A DNA stretch of 64,000 bases from Branchipolynoe longqiensis (GCA_030323885.1 CM059187.1:84156027-84220026); one strand, 5' to 3'. Shown: positions 35,100 to 47,310, numbered from the stretch's first letter. Notes: a model not told the origin generated them from the sequence alone. Numbers and translations: made by a program.

Positions 35100-35830
35100 C
35101 ATTAATTGATGGAAATATGCGAATTATCTACACGAAGCCGGGTGTATTTAAATTAATAAGATTAAGATATAAGTGTGGCTCCCTGATATACTTTTTGAGC
35201 CTATATTGAATTAGGACCAACCAAATCTTTTGGCGTCTTTTCTCTTTAAGATTGAATGAAAACACGTGGGGAAGTTAAACTGACACGCAAATGGTTTCTA
35301 ACAGTATATCTTAGATACCCTGACAGTAATTTATTTCGTGGGAGTGTGATGCAGATACAATTTGAATCATTGTCTCATGTCTCGGAAATTAGACATTAAA
35401 TGGTAACGGTTTTTCAAACTAGTTTTTCTTCGTGATAGGTTTACCATTGTGCTATTTACATTCCATTATGCCCTGTCAAACAGGTATTAGAGGTGAATGG
35501 TAGTGTTAAACGCAGTTTAACACAGGTGTGGAGGTTTCTAGAAGGTGGGTGCTTCTGACAAGAGCCAGTGCCATGACACTTATATGATATTGTGTGATTT
35601 AACTTTAGGCCGGTTGTGATAAATCCCTTTTTAGCAGACGCACCCTTTCATAACCCAGCGGTTGTCAAGGGAACCCCTATTACAATCACTCCCTTATGTA
35701 ATGTCTATTTTTTGGGGAAACTAACAGTGGTCTACTCTAACCCTGACTAACAACTTTGAACAAGGGCTGTCAATTTCGAGTAGAACGCCTGTCGTTATAT
35801 TTATTAATTAAGCATAGGGAATTTCAACCA
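35100..35830. other. Intergenic, nothing recognised
   Basis: No gene or recognisable repeat was found here. A SINE-1 fragment with a degenerate tRNA-like end follows at 35839-36030. Confidence 0.4.
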
Positions 35831-36387
35831 CACACCATTTGGCCTTCTGTATGTATTCCACTGCTCCTACTGGTGTCCTAGTAATGCTCCTAGTAATGCC
35901 AAGACAGTGTCAGGCTGGTAGTGACAAATACACATTTTTAGGCCATCAGTTTGACTCATCTGGAGTTGGAACCTCACGACCTGCCACACGGGACTTCGGC
36001 ACTGAACTCATTCGGCCACCCCGTCTGGACTAGTCTTCCAGTGTGGACTTTGTGGTAGTACCATTTAATTAGCTGATTGACTAGTTATAGAGGTGTAGGT
36101 AGATAGCATGGTGCAGGTAGTGAATTTTTGTGGTTTTATTGGTTATTAGCCGAATCAGCAATGTGATCTCACGTCGGATTTAAGATCTGTGAACAACTCA
36201 ACAAGTGCTTCTAAATGTTGTGATCTAGTGTGTAGCGTAAGAGAAACATTAAAGTACAACCGAGCATTACTTGCACCATTTGCGCGGGCCAGTCTTTTAA
36301 AGAATATGCCAGCCCTTTAAAGTATATGTGATGCATAACGAATTATGCGAGTATAAAGGCATGAAAGGAAATTAATTGTCTATATTA

Positions 36388-38659
36388 TTGTAAGCATTCT
36401 GTATATTGCCTCCTGCGCTGGACGGTGGTGCCACCAGCGGGCGGCCCTTACTGTAGGCCTAAGTACCGCGCCGCCAACCGCTATTATAAACAATATGCTA
36501 TAGAGAAGTGATTGCATTCAGTAATGTAATTGTGCCATGCCGTGATATTAATGCTGCAAAGTATTGGTTTAATTCGCCACTTGCTGGTATCCCTGAAAGG
36601 GTTTGCCTAACTCGCCGATCGATGCTATAGCTGAAAACACTGCCAATAAATGATTGCCTTTCATGTATATGTAAGTACTGCCTATTTCCATAGATAATGG
36701 CTGGTGTTGTTCCTTCTCTAAACATATACTAATGCATTCACTAGAGTTAGATGCCGTCATGTCAAGTGTGCTTGGATGGAGTTTATCATTATGTAGGTCT
36801 GTTCTTTTGAAAATACTTCCATCATTTCGTAATGCTTACTTGGGAATTTAGTAACCAAACTAGCAGCTTGCATGGCATAGGCCTACTGTTTCAAACTGTG
36901 TGACCAAGCACTCATTTGAATATTTATACGCACATGTAATGTCCTTCCTGACAAACAAATCTGTTTGTTTGAGTTTTATGTCCTAGCAACATCTAAGGTC
37001 ATATCAGGACAGGTACCAACTTGTGACAGTGCGCACTCACATCAACTTTATAGTGCTGTCCACTGGGAGCCCAGTTCACCAAACATGATGACCTGATATC
37101 CAACTCAGTCACATTATCGTGATACTTAACTGAATCAGTTCTTTTCCTCTCCTGGTAACGCAAAATGCTAGCGAAAAATATCAATTTTGTAAATCAATAT
37201 TTTGATTTGGCTAGCTTTGACTAGTAACGATGTGACTGACTTAACATAGCAATGGTGTATATATCACTTGGTTTCAGCTGGTGCACATATACGTTGTAAG
37301 CATTCTTTATATTGCCTCCTCCTGCGCCGGACGGTGGCGCCACCAGCGGCCCTTACTGTAACTACCACGCCGCCAACCGCTATTATAAACAATATGCTAT
37401 AGAGAAGTGATTGCATTCAGTAATGTAATTGTGCCATGCGTGATATTAATGCTGCAAAGTATTGGTTTAATTCGCCACTTGCTGGTATCCCTGAAAGGGT
37501 TTGCCTAACTCGCCGATCGATGCTGTAGCTGAAAACACTGCCAATAAATGATTGTCTTTCATGTATATGTAAGTACTACCTATTTCCATAGATAATGGCT
37601 GTCGTTGTTCCTTCTCTAAACATATACTAATGCATTCACTAGAGTTAGATGCCGTCATGTCAAGTGTGCTTGGATGGAGTTTATCATTGGTTATGTTGGC
37701 GAGGCTAACATGGGTAATTTACTCGACGAGGCAATCGGGTGACCGAGTTTCTGGCGTCATCACGACATACGAGGCAGTCAATTGTCGCCCGTTCGTCAGA
37801 CCAGTAGCTTTGCTCTCCCACCCACCCACCCTGGGGTTGAGCGCTGGATAACATTTAACCTGTCTAAGCACAAGTCATGAAACGACATTACAGCCGCCAA
37901 CCTTCGGCTCACTTACCTGCTACGTTACCTAGAACTTAAGCTATCATTACTCTGCACTAGTAATAAGTTCTCGGTTCATCTCCGCACTGTTGATTACTTG
38001 TTATGTACTAGTTAGGACTAGGCCCTGTCGCCGACTAAGAGAAAAGCGTTACATGAAAGCACGACTTCCCTGAAGTCACAGACTTATTTCTAATTAAATA
38101 TTGGTTAAATATAAAATATGCTCTGTGTCTCTTGTTTGTTTCGTTGAGTGAATTATGTAGATATGCTCTTTTGAAAATACTTGATCATTTCGTAATGCTT
38201 ACTTGGGAATTTAGTAACCAAACTAGCAGCTTGCATGGCATAGGCCTGTTTCAAACTGTGTGACCAAGTACTCATTTGAATATTTATACGCACATGTAAC
38301 GTCCTTCCTGAGAAACAAATCTGTTTGTTTGAGTTTTATGTCCTAGCAACATCTAAGGTCATATCAGGACAGGTACCAACTTGTGACAGTGCGCACTCAC
38401 ATCAACTTTATAGTGCTGTCCACTGGGAGCCCAGTTCACCAAACACGATGACCTGATATCCAACTCAGTCACATTATTGTGATACTTAACTGAATCAGTT
38501 CTTTTCCTGTCCTGGTAATGCCAAATGCTAGCGAAAAAATATCAATTTTGTAAATCATTATTTTGATTTGGCTAGCTTTGACTTGTGGCGATGTGACTGA
38601 CTTAATGTAGCAATGGTGTATATATCACTTGGTTTCAGCTGGTGCACATATACATTGTA
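36388..38659 (+). repeat. 0.9-kb tandem duplication, second copy interrupted
   Basis: Copy A (36388-37293) and copy B (37294-38659) are nearly identical, with a 906-bp offset. Each contains a SINE-1 fragment (36967-37080; 38330-38440). Copy B holds an extra 466 bp at 37689-38154. Confidence 0.92.
37689..38154 (+). mobile_element. Insertion with TGTTGG...AACATGGGTAATTT end
   Basis: Present in copy B of the duplication only, so its borders are exact to a few bases. ATT flanks both sides. It starts with a small hairpin TGTTGGCGAGGCTAACA followed by TGGGTAATTT, the terminus shared with the retroelements at 48.6, 49.9 and 52.1 kb. It has no ORF and is probably a nonautonomous element or solo terminal repeat. 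Confidence 0.75.
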
Positions 38660-39022
38660 TTGTATGCTCGCATTTCAAGAATCTCCATCATTAGTTCAAC
38701 CTAGTATAATTAACTAACAACTTCAAAAACCATGGATTATACAACTTTAACATTCATTTGTATATATATGATAAAGTTCATTGGCTATTTTATATTTCTG
38801 TAAACAGCTTTGCCTTTCGACCTGGCTAATCACAGATTCATGCAGACTGACAGTCAGTATGTACAAAATCATATGCACTGAAGCCTTATGTCAATGTGAT
38901 TCATTCCCCGGTTTCCGAAAATGTGTCTTAACTAAAATTGGATTTTAAGAACGTCTGAACACGTGTATACCTAGATCACATGTGAGGGCCTATACTTAGG
39001 TGTCCGGTTTACGATAGGTACG

Positions 39023-39198
39023 GTGTTATCGATGTATATGCATGTATACATACACATGTATATATATATATATATATATCTATATATATATATATATATA
39101 CATACATGTATATATATATATGTATATGCATATATATGTGTATATACATGTACATATATCTGTGTATATACATATAGATATGTATCTATATATAATTA
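39023..39198. repeat. (TA)n / TATATG microsatellite
   Basis: Low-complexity TATA and TATATG runs directly abutting the left end of the DIRS element. Confidence 0.95.
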
Positions 39199-39310
39199 TT
39201 TTACCTCGGTATAAAGCCTCAGGCTAGGGAGAGGGAAGCACATCCGGGCCAGCAATTAGCATAAACAACTCATGACCGGAGGACGTTCGTAGAGTTGCTC
39301 CAGTAGGATT

Positions 39311-39969
39311 GGTCGTAATGCGTAGCATTACGCTTGATGCGAGGAGAGGAAGAGACCCTCCCCCCGCCCCGCGCTGTGGCGCTGCTTTCCCACCTCGCCC
39401 GACGCCGCCGCGCGCCCCCTCCTCCCCCCGGCCCCGCGTCGCGCAGCACTCACACCTCACCCGATGCCCGCTGCTCGCCACCTCTCGCCCTCCCCCGGGC
39501 CGGCAGCATTCACACCTCACCTGCTGTCGCCCCGTCCCCGCTCCCTTATAAGGCCTCCCCCCGCCTCCCTCAGGCACTCGCCTTCCTGCCGCCTTCCCAG
39601 ATCCTCACCCTTTTTCTCCACCCACCCACCCATCTTTCTCCTTATACACTCTTCTCCTCCAGCGGCGGAGGGCTCCTCGGCCCCCCCCTCCCAGAACTCT
39701 GACATTGCTCTGATGAGCCCCTGTTTATCCTGTAATCTCCTCCTGCTCCTCATGAGCACCCTCCTGCTGTATTGCTCCTCATGAGCCTCTATCCTTATTC
39801 TTTTATTGCCTTTTACCTACACTGTTGCTCCTTATGAGCTTATTTACTCTGCTCCTCATGAGCCTCTCTCATGCCTCTGTATACTCTGTTTTATGTTTTA
39901 CTCTGTCTGAGGCGGAAATAAACGCCTTTATTCCCACCCCCGCCTTCCTCTCTTCCTTTTCGCGCATCT
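39311..39969 (+). repeat. Promoter-like GC-rich repeat F, copy 1
   Basis: 5' block GGTCGTAATGCGTAGCATTA (a short hairpin), TTGATGCG, a CT/GC-rich body with TATA-like CTTATAAGG at about 39546, repeats of GCTCCTCATGAGC, AATAAA at 39917, and end CTTTTCGCGCATC. It splits sequence that is continuous in DIRS element 2. TGATGCG and CGCATCA-like ends suggest a solo LTR. Confidence 0.7.
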
Positions 39970-40582
39970 ATCTACAACAAGTGAATTAACCGTAAGTAGT
40001 GATGAAAACTTTGGTTGAACTTGTTTAAGATGCATTATAGCATCTAGATTTGAAAGTTCAGAACTTTCTTAAGTCCAATTTGGACTAGATTAGCATTTTA
40101 AATATCGATACGGATAGAACAAATGATTCTTTGTGCATATCGAAAACATGGTTCTATCGATTCGCTTTGATACTGGTAGAGATGTTGGCACGGTCACATC
40201 TCCTGTGGAGATTCTCTCGGACCCTAATAGAGGGTGTTCTTGGGGATGATCCTGGGTTTCTTTTATAGATTCCCCTTTTGAATAAGGTGTTTCTCCGAGT
40301 TTCATTGCATTTTCTCCAACTTGCTGGCGTAGAAGCCGCAGGAGGGAGAAGTGTACATGACAGAGAGATGGGAGGTCCCAGAGGCCTACCACTCGTATGG
40401 TTGGTTTCGATACCAAAAAACCTACGATAATACACTTAGCTTATCATGCCTGTATTGAGAACGGTGTAAATACGTTACTCAATACCACAATATTCCTCAA
40501 GCCAGTATGCCTGGCGTCACTTCGGTGTTCAGTTGAGATGATTCCGGTTTAATAAGTAATCTTATTTGGTTACAGAGTACCG

Positions 40583-41917
40583 ATGGCTACGAAACGAAAC
40601 AAACCACCGCCCGCTGCTGCAGAGGGGCATGTGCCGACCGAGTATGATTCATCACCAGGGGTGACGGCTCCGCCGTCTCCACAGCCTGGGGCTGGGATCG
40701 GTTCGGACCGAGACAGTGATGACGGTCCGATTTATCCGGGGGACTTAAAAGCCCAGATTAACCAGCTCGTTGAGCAGAAGCTGAGAGAACTTCAGCCGAC
40801 CAGCCGTATCGACACAGATCGACAGCTCCCAGTCCTAGATTCAGATTGGGAGGACCTATCGGAGCTGGAGGAAACTGACTCGGCTCTAGAGATTGTGGGC
40901 CCAACGAAGTCTGAGAAGCGGAAGAGAGCGGTAAGCTCGTCAGGTGACGAGTTTACCAAAGCAAGCAAAGGGAAGAAAGTTAAGAAGCCCAAGAAGAAGA
41001 GTAAGAAGAAGAAACACTCTTCTTCCGACTCTTCATCAGACTCTTCTACTACAGAGTCCGATTCGGACACCGAGAGAGCGGGTCTCTATGCACAAATCGG
41101 AGGGAAAGTCCGTAAGCGCTGCCGCCAAGAAAAGGCGAAAAAGATAAAGACCACCACGATGATGCGGGAAATGATTAAAGGCCACTTTAATACGTTTAAG
41201 CCGGCGGAGATCATCAACAAGCTTACAGAGCAGATCGCAGGGATCAAAGGAATCCCAGACACAGTGGTAAAGGAGATGGATTCCGGAGTTCATCTCAGTG
41301 AGGAGAAGAAACGCTTTGAAAGCGTGCTGTTCACGGTACACAAAGCTGTCCTAGGGGCACTGACTTCCGTAACTCCAGTAGCTAACAGGATGCAGACTGA
41401 GAATAAGTTCTCGTTGCTAGCGAGGGTGATGGACAAGAGCATCGCTTTACTCACGGCCGCAAGTAACTTCCTCAGTTACAGGAGGTATGAGAATGTCTAT
41501 AAGGCTGTCACTACATCGGTGGGGAAAGAGGTCGCAAGATCTAAGAAAGTGACAGATAATGATGGGAAGGAGTACACCCTCTTCCTGCCGCCTAAACCCA
41601 TCAAAGGCAAGCCCCTTGATAAGTCGAAGATGTTCGGGGGCCAACTTCCGTATCTGTTCAAGGAAGTGGAGGCAGAGGCCAAAAGTGGCAAGAACATGGA
41701 GACGGCCCGAAAGTTTGACAACACCTCCAGATTCCATCGTCCTCGAGGGGATTTTCGGGCGCGCCTAGGGACCAGAGCTGGAAGGTCAGGCCACTCATAC
41801 GGCTATCTACCGAGAGGCAGAGGACGGGGAGACTGTCAAGGCTGGAATGACGGAAACCGCCCGTTCCGCAAGGAGTTTGCGCCCAAGCAGCTCTTCCCAC
41901 GTCTAGGGAACAAATAA
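40583..41917 (+). CDS. DIRS element 1 gag-like protein
   Basis: 444 residues starting MATKRNKPPPAAAEG, conserved with element 2. There is an acidic and Pro-rich N-terminus, then Lys-rich and Ser-rich tracts (KKKSKKKKHSSSDSSSDSS), then a conserved middle with TTTMMREMIKGHF, FKPAEIINKLTEQI and NRMQTENKFSLLARVMDK. The C-terminus is Arg/Gly-rich (PRGRGRGDCQ). No zinc knuckle. This matches the position and style of the first DIRS ORF, a presumed nucleic-acid-binding structural protein. The frame is intact although the downstream ORF is broken. The start is supported by alignment with element 2. Confidence 0.85.
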   Translation: MATKRNKPPPAAAEGHVPTEYDSSPGVTAPPSPQPGAGIGSDRDSDDGPIYPGDLKAQINQLVEQKLRELQPTSRIDTDRQLPVLDSDWEDLSELEETDSALEIVGPTKSEKRKRAVSSSGDEFTKASKGKKVKKPKKKSKKKKHSSSDSSSDSSTTESDSDTERAGLYAQIGGKVRKRCRQEKAKKIKTTTMMREMIKGHFNTFKPAEIINKLTEQIAGIKGIPDTVVKEMDSGVHLSEEKKRFESVLFTVHKAVLGALTSVTPVANRMQTENKFSLLARVMDKSIALLTAASNFLSYRRYENVYKAVTTSVGKEVARSKKVTDNDGKEYTLFLPPKPIKGKPLDKSKMFGGQLPYLFKEVEAEAKSGKNMETARKFDNTSRFHRPRGDFRARLGTRAGRSGHSYGYLPRGRGRGDCQGWNDGNRPFRKEFAPKQLFPRLGNK

Positions 41918-41931
41918 ACAATGCTACACAA

Positions 41932-43842
41932 ATGACACCAGTGGTAGCAGAGATGGTGGCAGAAGAGACACAAACTGACGTAAGAAAGTTTAATGCAGGC
42001 AATATTTCTAACTGTTTTTCAGAATGGGTCAAAATTACTAAAGATACGGACGTTCTAGAGATAGTAACAGGAGTTAAAATCCCATTTACAGAATTACCAG
42101 TTCAAAACCGAATTCCCTTTCCATATAAGTTTGATGTATTAGAGAAACAGGCCTTAAGTAATCAAGTTTTGCTTTTTTAATCTAAAGGTATTATAGAAAA
42201 AGTCATTCACATGCCAGGAGAATTTATTTCTAATATTTTTTTCAGACCTAAGCCTAATGGTGACATCAGGATGATTCTTGATTTAACTAAATTAAATGAA
42301 TTAGTAGGGTATCACCATTTTAAGATGTTTTCGTTAGAAACTGCCAGGGATTTGGTGACACCTGATGCATGGATGGCCAGTGTAGATTTACAGGACGTGT
42401 ATTATACGGTCCCTATTTGTACAGAACACCGAAAGTTTCTCAGATTTATTTGGCAGGATGAACTTTTCCAGTTTACATGTATGCCAAATGGTTTAGGTGG
42501 CGCCCCACGCCTGTTTACTAAATTATTAAAGCTGTTTTTTTCGGCTATGGCTAGGAAAGTACACACTATGTTTCCTTACTTAGATGATTCCTTTATTGTG
42601 GCACAGTCATTTAATGACTGTGAAAATGCTGTCAGAGATTTATGTCAATTCCTGACCAGATTGGGATTTTACATTCATGAAAAGAAGTCAGTTTTCTTAC
42701 CGACGACCAAACTTAAATGTTTGGGTTTTGTTGTGAACACGCATGCAATGACGGTTTCACTTACGAAACAGAAACTTGGGAAGTTTCTAGATACTGCGAC
42801 CCGCTTGGTCGAGTTAACTAGGCCAAAGATAAGGCAGGTCACCGTGTTAGTCGGTATAATGATATCATATGCCCCGGCTATTTTATACGGCAAGGCACAC
42901 ATTAAGTCTCTAGAAATAGATAAGAATTTAGCTTTGGCTCGCACAAAAGGAAATTTCGAACGAAAGATGTTTATTTCTGAAGAAGGCATGAATGATATTA
43001 ACTGGTGGTTTGAAAACATTCATAGCTCCCCCAATCCCATTAGAATGGGTGAACCCAACACGGTAGTAACCACCGACGCCTCACTAGAAGGTTGGGGGGC
43101 ACACCGTAATGATGTGGCAACAGGAGGCAGATGGTTACAAAATGAAATTTCGGACCATATTAATGTTTTGGAGTTGAGAGCCATTTATTTAGGACTAGCT
43201 AGTCTCGTTAAGGTGCCACGAAACCATGTTAGAATACTAACGGACAATACAACTGCAATGGCATATGTAAAGAACATGGGAGGGACAAAGTCCAAACCAT
43301 GTAATGATTTAGCAAAGATGATTTGGGATTGGGCGCAGCTAAACCAGGTTTGGCTAACAGTGGCACACATTCCAGGCATTCAAAATACGCTAGCTGACCG
43401 AAAGAGCAGACATTTCCATGATCATTTAGAATGGGCCCTTGATCCGAACATTTTTGAAATAATTTGTCAAAAATGGGGACGACCTGAGGTCGACTTATTT
43501 GCATCCCGTAACAACTTTTAAATTAACAAATATGTGTCATGGGATCCAGAACCAAACGCCTGGCAGATAGATGCGTTTTCTCTGATTTGGGGAAATAAAT
43601 TTTACTATATTTTCCCCCCATTTAGCATGATCAGCCAAGTGTCCAGAAAGATCAAGATGGACAAAGCGCACGCAATATTAATCGTTCCTGACTGGGACAC
43701 ACAACCTTGGCTACCGGGCATAGTGGCAACAGCCGCAGATTGCCTGCGATTCCGAAGATCCCCAGGAAATCTGACACACCAAGGCCCACTGAAACAACGC
43801 GGGGACGTGTCAATGACACCTTTGCTGGCATTCCTTTTCTAA
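41932..43842 (+). pseudogene. DIRS element 1 RT/RNase H/methylase-like ORF
   Basis: One frame runs through but is broken by two in-frame stops, TAA at 42178-42180 and TAA at 43519-43521. Element 2 has sense codons at both places. RT motifs: VDLQDVYYTV, MPNGLGGAPRLFTKLL and FPYLDDSF. RNase H: TTDASLEGWGAHR, NVLELRAIYLG, LTDNTTAMAYV and HIPGIQNTLADRKSR. The methylase-like domain found in DIRS elements follows with VDLFASRNN, then DAFSLIW and YIFPPFSMI. It starts shortly after the gag stop and overlaps the recombinase gene. Confidence 0.88.
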
Positions 43843-44855
43843 ATAACTATTTGAAACAATTTGGCCTAGACAAAATTACACAGCAAAGAATAGTTTCACA
43901 TGCATGGCGGAAAGGCACAGTTAAAATGTATACAACTTATTTACGAAAGTGGGGCGTTCATTGCCTCACTAAGAAAGTCAAGCCTATGAACCCGACCATT
44001 TCCCAGGTCGGGAGGTTCTTGCGTATGTTGGAAGATGAAGGTTTAGGCTTTGGAGCCATTAATGCTGCTAGGTGTGCTTTGTCGGTTATCCTTCCAAGGA
44101 TAAATGGCCAGACTATAGGGAAACATCAGGTTATTCACTGGATTCTCAGGTCGATTTATGAAAGAAATCCACCCAAACCAAAGTATAGTCGTTTTTGGGA
44201 TGTGTCTGTGGTATTCAAACTGTTTAAACAATGGCCATATAACAATCATTTAGATATCAGAAAATTAGGATTCAAAGTAGCGGTGCTCCTCTTACTAGTA
44301 ACAGGACACAGAGGACAGATGATTGTAGCGTTATCACTGGATGGCCTTGAAATAAATAGCAAAGAGGCCACGTTTGACTTGACACAATTGTTAAAGTCAA
44401 ACAGATTAGGAGATCCCCTGTTTACAGTTAATGTAACTAGCTTTACAGAGGATCCAAAACTATGTATAGTTTCAGCCATTAGGGCATATATATCCAAGAC
44501 GAAGGACCTAAGGACTTCAAGGCAGCTTTTGGTGAGCTTTATTAGGCCACACAAGGGCATTTCGCGAGACACGCTTGCACGATGGACAATTACAGTATTA
44601 AAATTGGCAGGCGTTGATACAGACAAATACGCGTCTCACTCGACGCGAGGGGCTATGGTGTCAAAGGCACGTCTGCTAGGAATTTCCGTTAAACGGATCT
44701 TAGCCCATGCAGGATGGAAAACTCCACGGTCGTTTGCAAGACATTATAACAAACGGTTGGAAAAGTCGAGCGGTGTTGCCCGACGGTTACTGAAAGACAA
44801 AACTACAGAGGTGAGAATACACTTTATTTTCTCCAAAAATCTTTTCGATTACTGA
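43707..44855 (+). CDS. DIRS element 1 tyrosine recombinase
   Basis: An intact frame of 382 residues. Catalytic residues of the tyrosine recombinase family are all visible: Arg in LLLVTGHRGQ, His and Arg in SHSTRGA, His in LAHAGWK, and the nucleophile Tyr in SFARHYNK. This enzyme integrates the circular DNA form of DIRS elements and replaces the integrase of LTR elements. The first part overlaps the preceding ORF by about 135 nt in another frame, as in element 2. The exact start is uncertain; similarity is strong from FLNNYLKQFGLDKIT onward. The C-terminus is about 13 residues longer than element 2's. Confidence 0.88.
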   Translation: MATGHSGNSRRLPAIPKIPRKSDTPRPTETTRGRVNDTFAGIPFLNNYLKQFGLDKITQQRIVSHAWRKGTVKMYTTYLRKWGVHCLTKKVKPMNPTISQVGRFLRMLEDEGLGFGAINAARCALSVILPRINGQTIGKHQVIHWILRSIYERNPPKPKYSRFWDVSVVFKLFKQWPYNNHLDIRKLGFKVAVLLLLVTGHRGQMIVALSLDGLEINSKEATFDLTQLLKSNRLGDPLFTVNVTSFTEDPKLCIVSAIRAYISKTKDLRTSRQLLVSFIRPHKGISRDTLARWTITVLKLAGVDTDKYASHSTRGAMVSKARLLGISVKRILAHAGWKTPRSFARHYNKRLEKSSGVARRLLKDKTTEVRIHFIFSKNLFDY

Positions 44856-44927
44856 TTTACAATGTGATATAACATGTCATTGAATAGTTAACAATACGAT
44901 ACAGGATAAAATGATGTTACGTAAACA

Positions 44928-45062
44928 TCTCCCTAGCCTGAGGCTAGCTTGAGGCTGTATACCGAGGTAAAATAGATTAGTTAGACGAATCTTACCTGGG
45001 TATAGATGATGGATAACTGTTGTTTTACCGAGGTATAAGCCTCGGATAGACGTGGGCTAGGG
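44928..45062. repeat. DIRS element 1 internal complementary region
   Basis: 44928-44972 is an imperfect reverse complement of the left end at 39199, and 44973 onward corresponds to the complement of the (lost) right end, judged against element 2. The left end here is about 18 bp shorter than this region predicts. Confidence 0.75.
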
Positions 45063-45086
45063 CCCGCCCACCACACCCTTCCACGT

Positions 45087-47261
45087 CTATTCGATTGGCT
45101 TGTACCAGGAAAACTTGAGCTCACAATTATTTCTAGCTGCAAGAAGCCACAGCTGTCGTGCACAGGCACAGAGAATCGGGTCCCTCCCCCTCCCTGAAGA
45201 GAGCACCTGTTGTGAGGCCTGGTTATCTGTGTTGATCACTACAATCACGTTCTCGGGCTGCGGGGGAATGAGAGAGGTAACTGCCTGCACCAGATTAAAT
45301 GCTTCGAAATGTTCTATCATCATGAGAAGTGCCAAGACCTCGTGTGGGAACTGTGCTGCATAGAAGTTAGTTGATGAGAAAGCCTCTGTTGCGGTCAAGG
45401 TTGCATCGCATTCAATTACCCACTTCTTACGCGGCTGAACCGGGATCAAGACTATTGAATTAAAAGAAGCCGCAAACTTCTGAAACCACTTGAAATCTTT
45501 TAATAAGTCAGTGTCAAAGGGGAAAGAGCCCTTTGGCGGCATTGCTTGGAGGGCCGCCAGGATTCGATTTGTGAATCTAGAAGCCGGCTAGATGATTTAC
45601 TTTCCTAGAAGATTTACTTTCCCGGCTATGCTTTGAATCTGCTTCCTCCTTGCACTAGTTTTAGACTGCCATAGTACACATTCGTCTAGAATATCAGATA
45701 CTTTCCACTCTGGTAGAGACACCGTCATTGCGACTGTGTATATCTTAAAGCCAAGCCAAATGAGTGACTGACAAGGGGGAAAACACTTCTCTTCCGCTAA
45801 ATCTAACCCCAGCAGAGCTGCCAGAGTGTGTAATCTATTGTATGCTTCTGAAGCTCGCTCAAAGGATGACTCCAACCCCACGAAATCATCCAGATAGCAG
45901 AGCGAGAAAAAGCCCTCTCTACGCAGAAGCCAAACTATCGCCCTCGTTGTCCTCGCACAGGCAAGTGCCGATGTGCGACACCCGAATGGGGGTGTGATAT
46001 CGACAAAATATTTGTTGTTTAAACGAACCCATAGGAGAGGCGCAGAAAGTGGGCAGAGTCTCAGCTGGCGATACGCTCTGGCCAAATCAGCTGACCATAA
46101 CCAGACTTTCGGCCCTAGGCACGTAAGCCTATCTGACAACATGTTTACAGAGGGTAGTGTAAAGTTAAAGGAATTTCCTAGATAAAAACATTTCTTTATG
46201 CCTGCATTGACGCCTTTTCCCAGAGGAAAACTCAAATCGATGATAACCCACCTTAGTTTCGAATCTTTTTTAGGGCGGGTCATCATAGGGCTCGTTTGAA
46301 ACCAAGGCTCAAACGGCGGCTCTATAAATGGACCTAGCATTGCGCCATACCTCAACTCTTTTTGTATGAACCCACAAATATGCTCATCTAACTCCGATGC
46401 CGGGGAGTGATTAGTAGATGTCGGTGAAGGAGGGACAGAGGCTGTGTAATCCAGCGGCCAACCAAACTCTAGATGATCGACCAATGCATTATCGGGGAAA
46501 TCTAGGAGGAGTGTCCTCCACATGGGGATTACTAAACCTGAGGGAACGGGTAGTCTAGCTTCTAGGAGATTTGGAAGTGCGGTCACCCGAACTGCATCAT
46601 AAATCGAGAGATAATTATGAAAATCACCCCATGCAACAGTACGCAAGAACGGCCAGAATGAGGCCAATGTATGACTAAAGAGTATTGGAGAGGGTGGGGG
46701 AATCACAACCCAGGTACAGGACTCATTCGACTTTGACAGTACATCAGCAACAGGTATATGAAACCAATCGAAGACAACATCTGGTAGCGACAAGTCTGTA
46801 TTAGTAGAGGGCAACAAGGACTGAGTAGTGGGCAGCTGAGGCATGCTATCGAGTTGTGAGGGGTGGCTTTCTGGGAGTGGAGGGGAGCAGCTGGGAATGT
46901 CGGCGAGGGTGGGTGGGGGTATTTTGGTAGGGGTGGTAGTGGTCGGGCAGGGACCCGGTTGGGTGGGTTCAGAGGGGCACTCCCGCCGGGGTGTTAATGC
47001 ACGTGTAATTACCGAGCACTGCTGTTCGGCCCGGCTCACCGGGGACACCAATTCAGGAATCTGACACAGTGTAACAGGGACCAGCTGGGCTGGTGACAAC
47101 AACCGGGGTTGCATGGAATGTTGTTTTGAGGCGGGGACTGTGTCACTAACAACTGGTGTCGCTATGTTCACCACCAGCTGGGGCAGAATATCAGTTTGTA
47201 AGCATGTATCAGACGGCATGAAACAACAACTCATATGAGTGATAGATACAGGTGGGGACAA
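45087..47261 (-). pseudogene. DIRS-order (Ngaro-like) RT and RNase H
   Basis: Read on the minus strand, 47261-45597 codes 554 residues. It has a Pro/Ser-rich linker, then RT motifs LRWVIIDLSFPLGK, WSADLARAYRQLRLCP, ITPPFGCRTSALAC and SLCYLDDFVGLE (YLDD). RNase H continues in the same frame at 45542-45087: ECDATLTATEAFSS, VVINTDNQASQQVLSSGRG. Two stops separate the blocks, next to a 20-bp direct duplication near 45580-45620. The sequence stops at the junction with DIRS element 1, so the rest of RNase H and any recombinase are missing. Its RT differs from DIRS elements 1 and 2 and resembles Ngaro-type proteins. That assignment is an inference. Confidence 0.8.
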
Positions 47262-47310
47262 CTCCCTCCGACTTACTTCTTGCTGTGGTTGTGCCGCCTC
47301 GGCCGACTTT

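Larger units (their letters stand above)
39199..45112 (+). mobile_element. DIRS-type retroelement 1, decayed, right end lost
   Basis: The left end TTTTACCTCGGTATAAAGCC at 39199 matches element 2's left end. Gag, RT/RNase H/methylase-like and tyrosine recombinase genes follow in the same order as in element 2. An internal complementary region starts at 44928 (CTCCCTAGCCTGAGG...) and similarity to element 2 runs to about 45112, where a minus-strand retroelement begins. The terminal right repeat is therefore missing. A 660-bp repeat (39311-39969) is inserted about 110 bp inside the left end. Confidence 0.88.
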
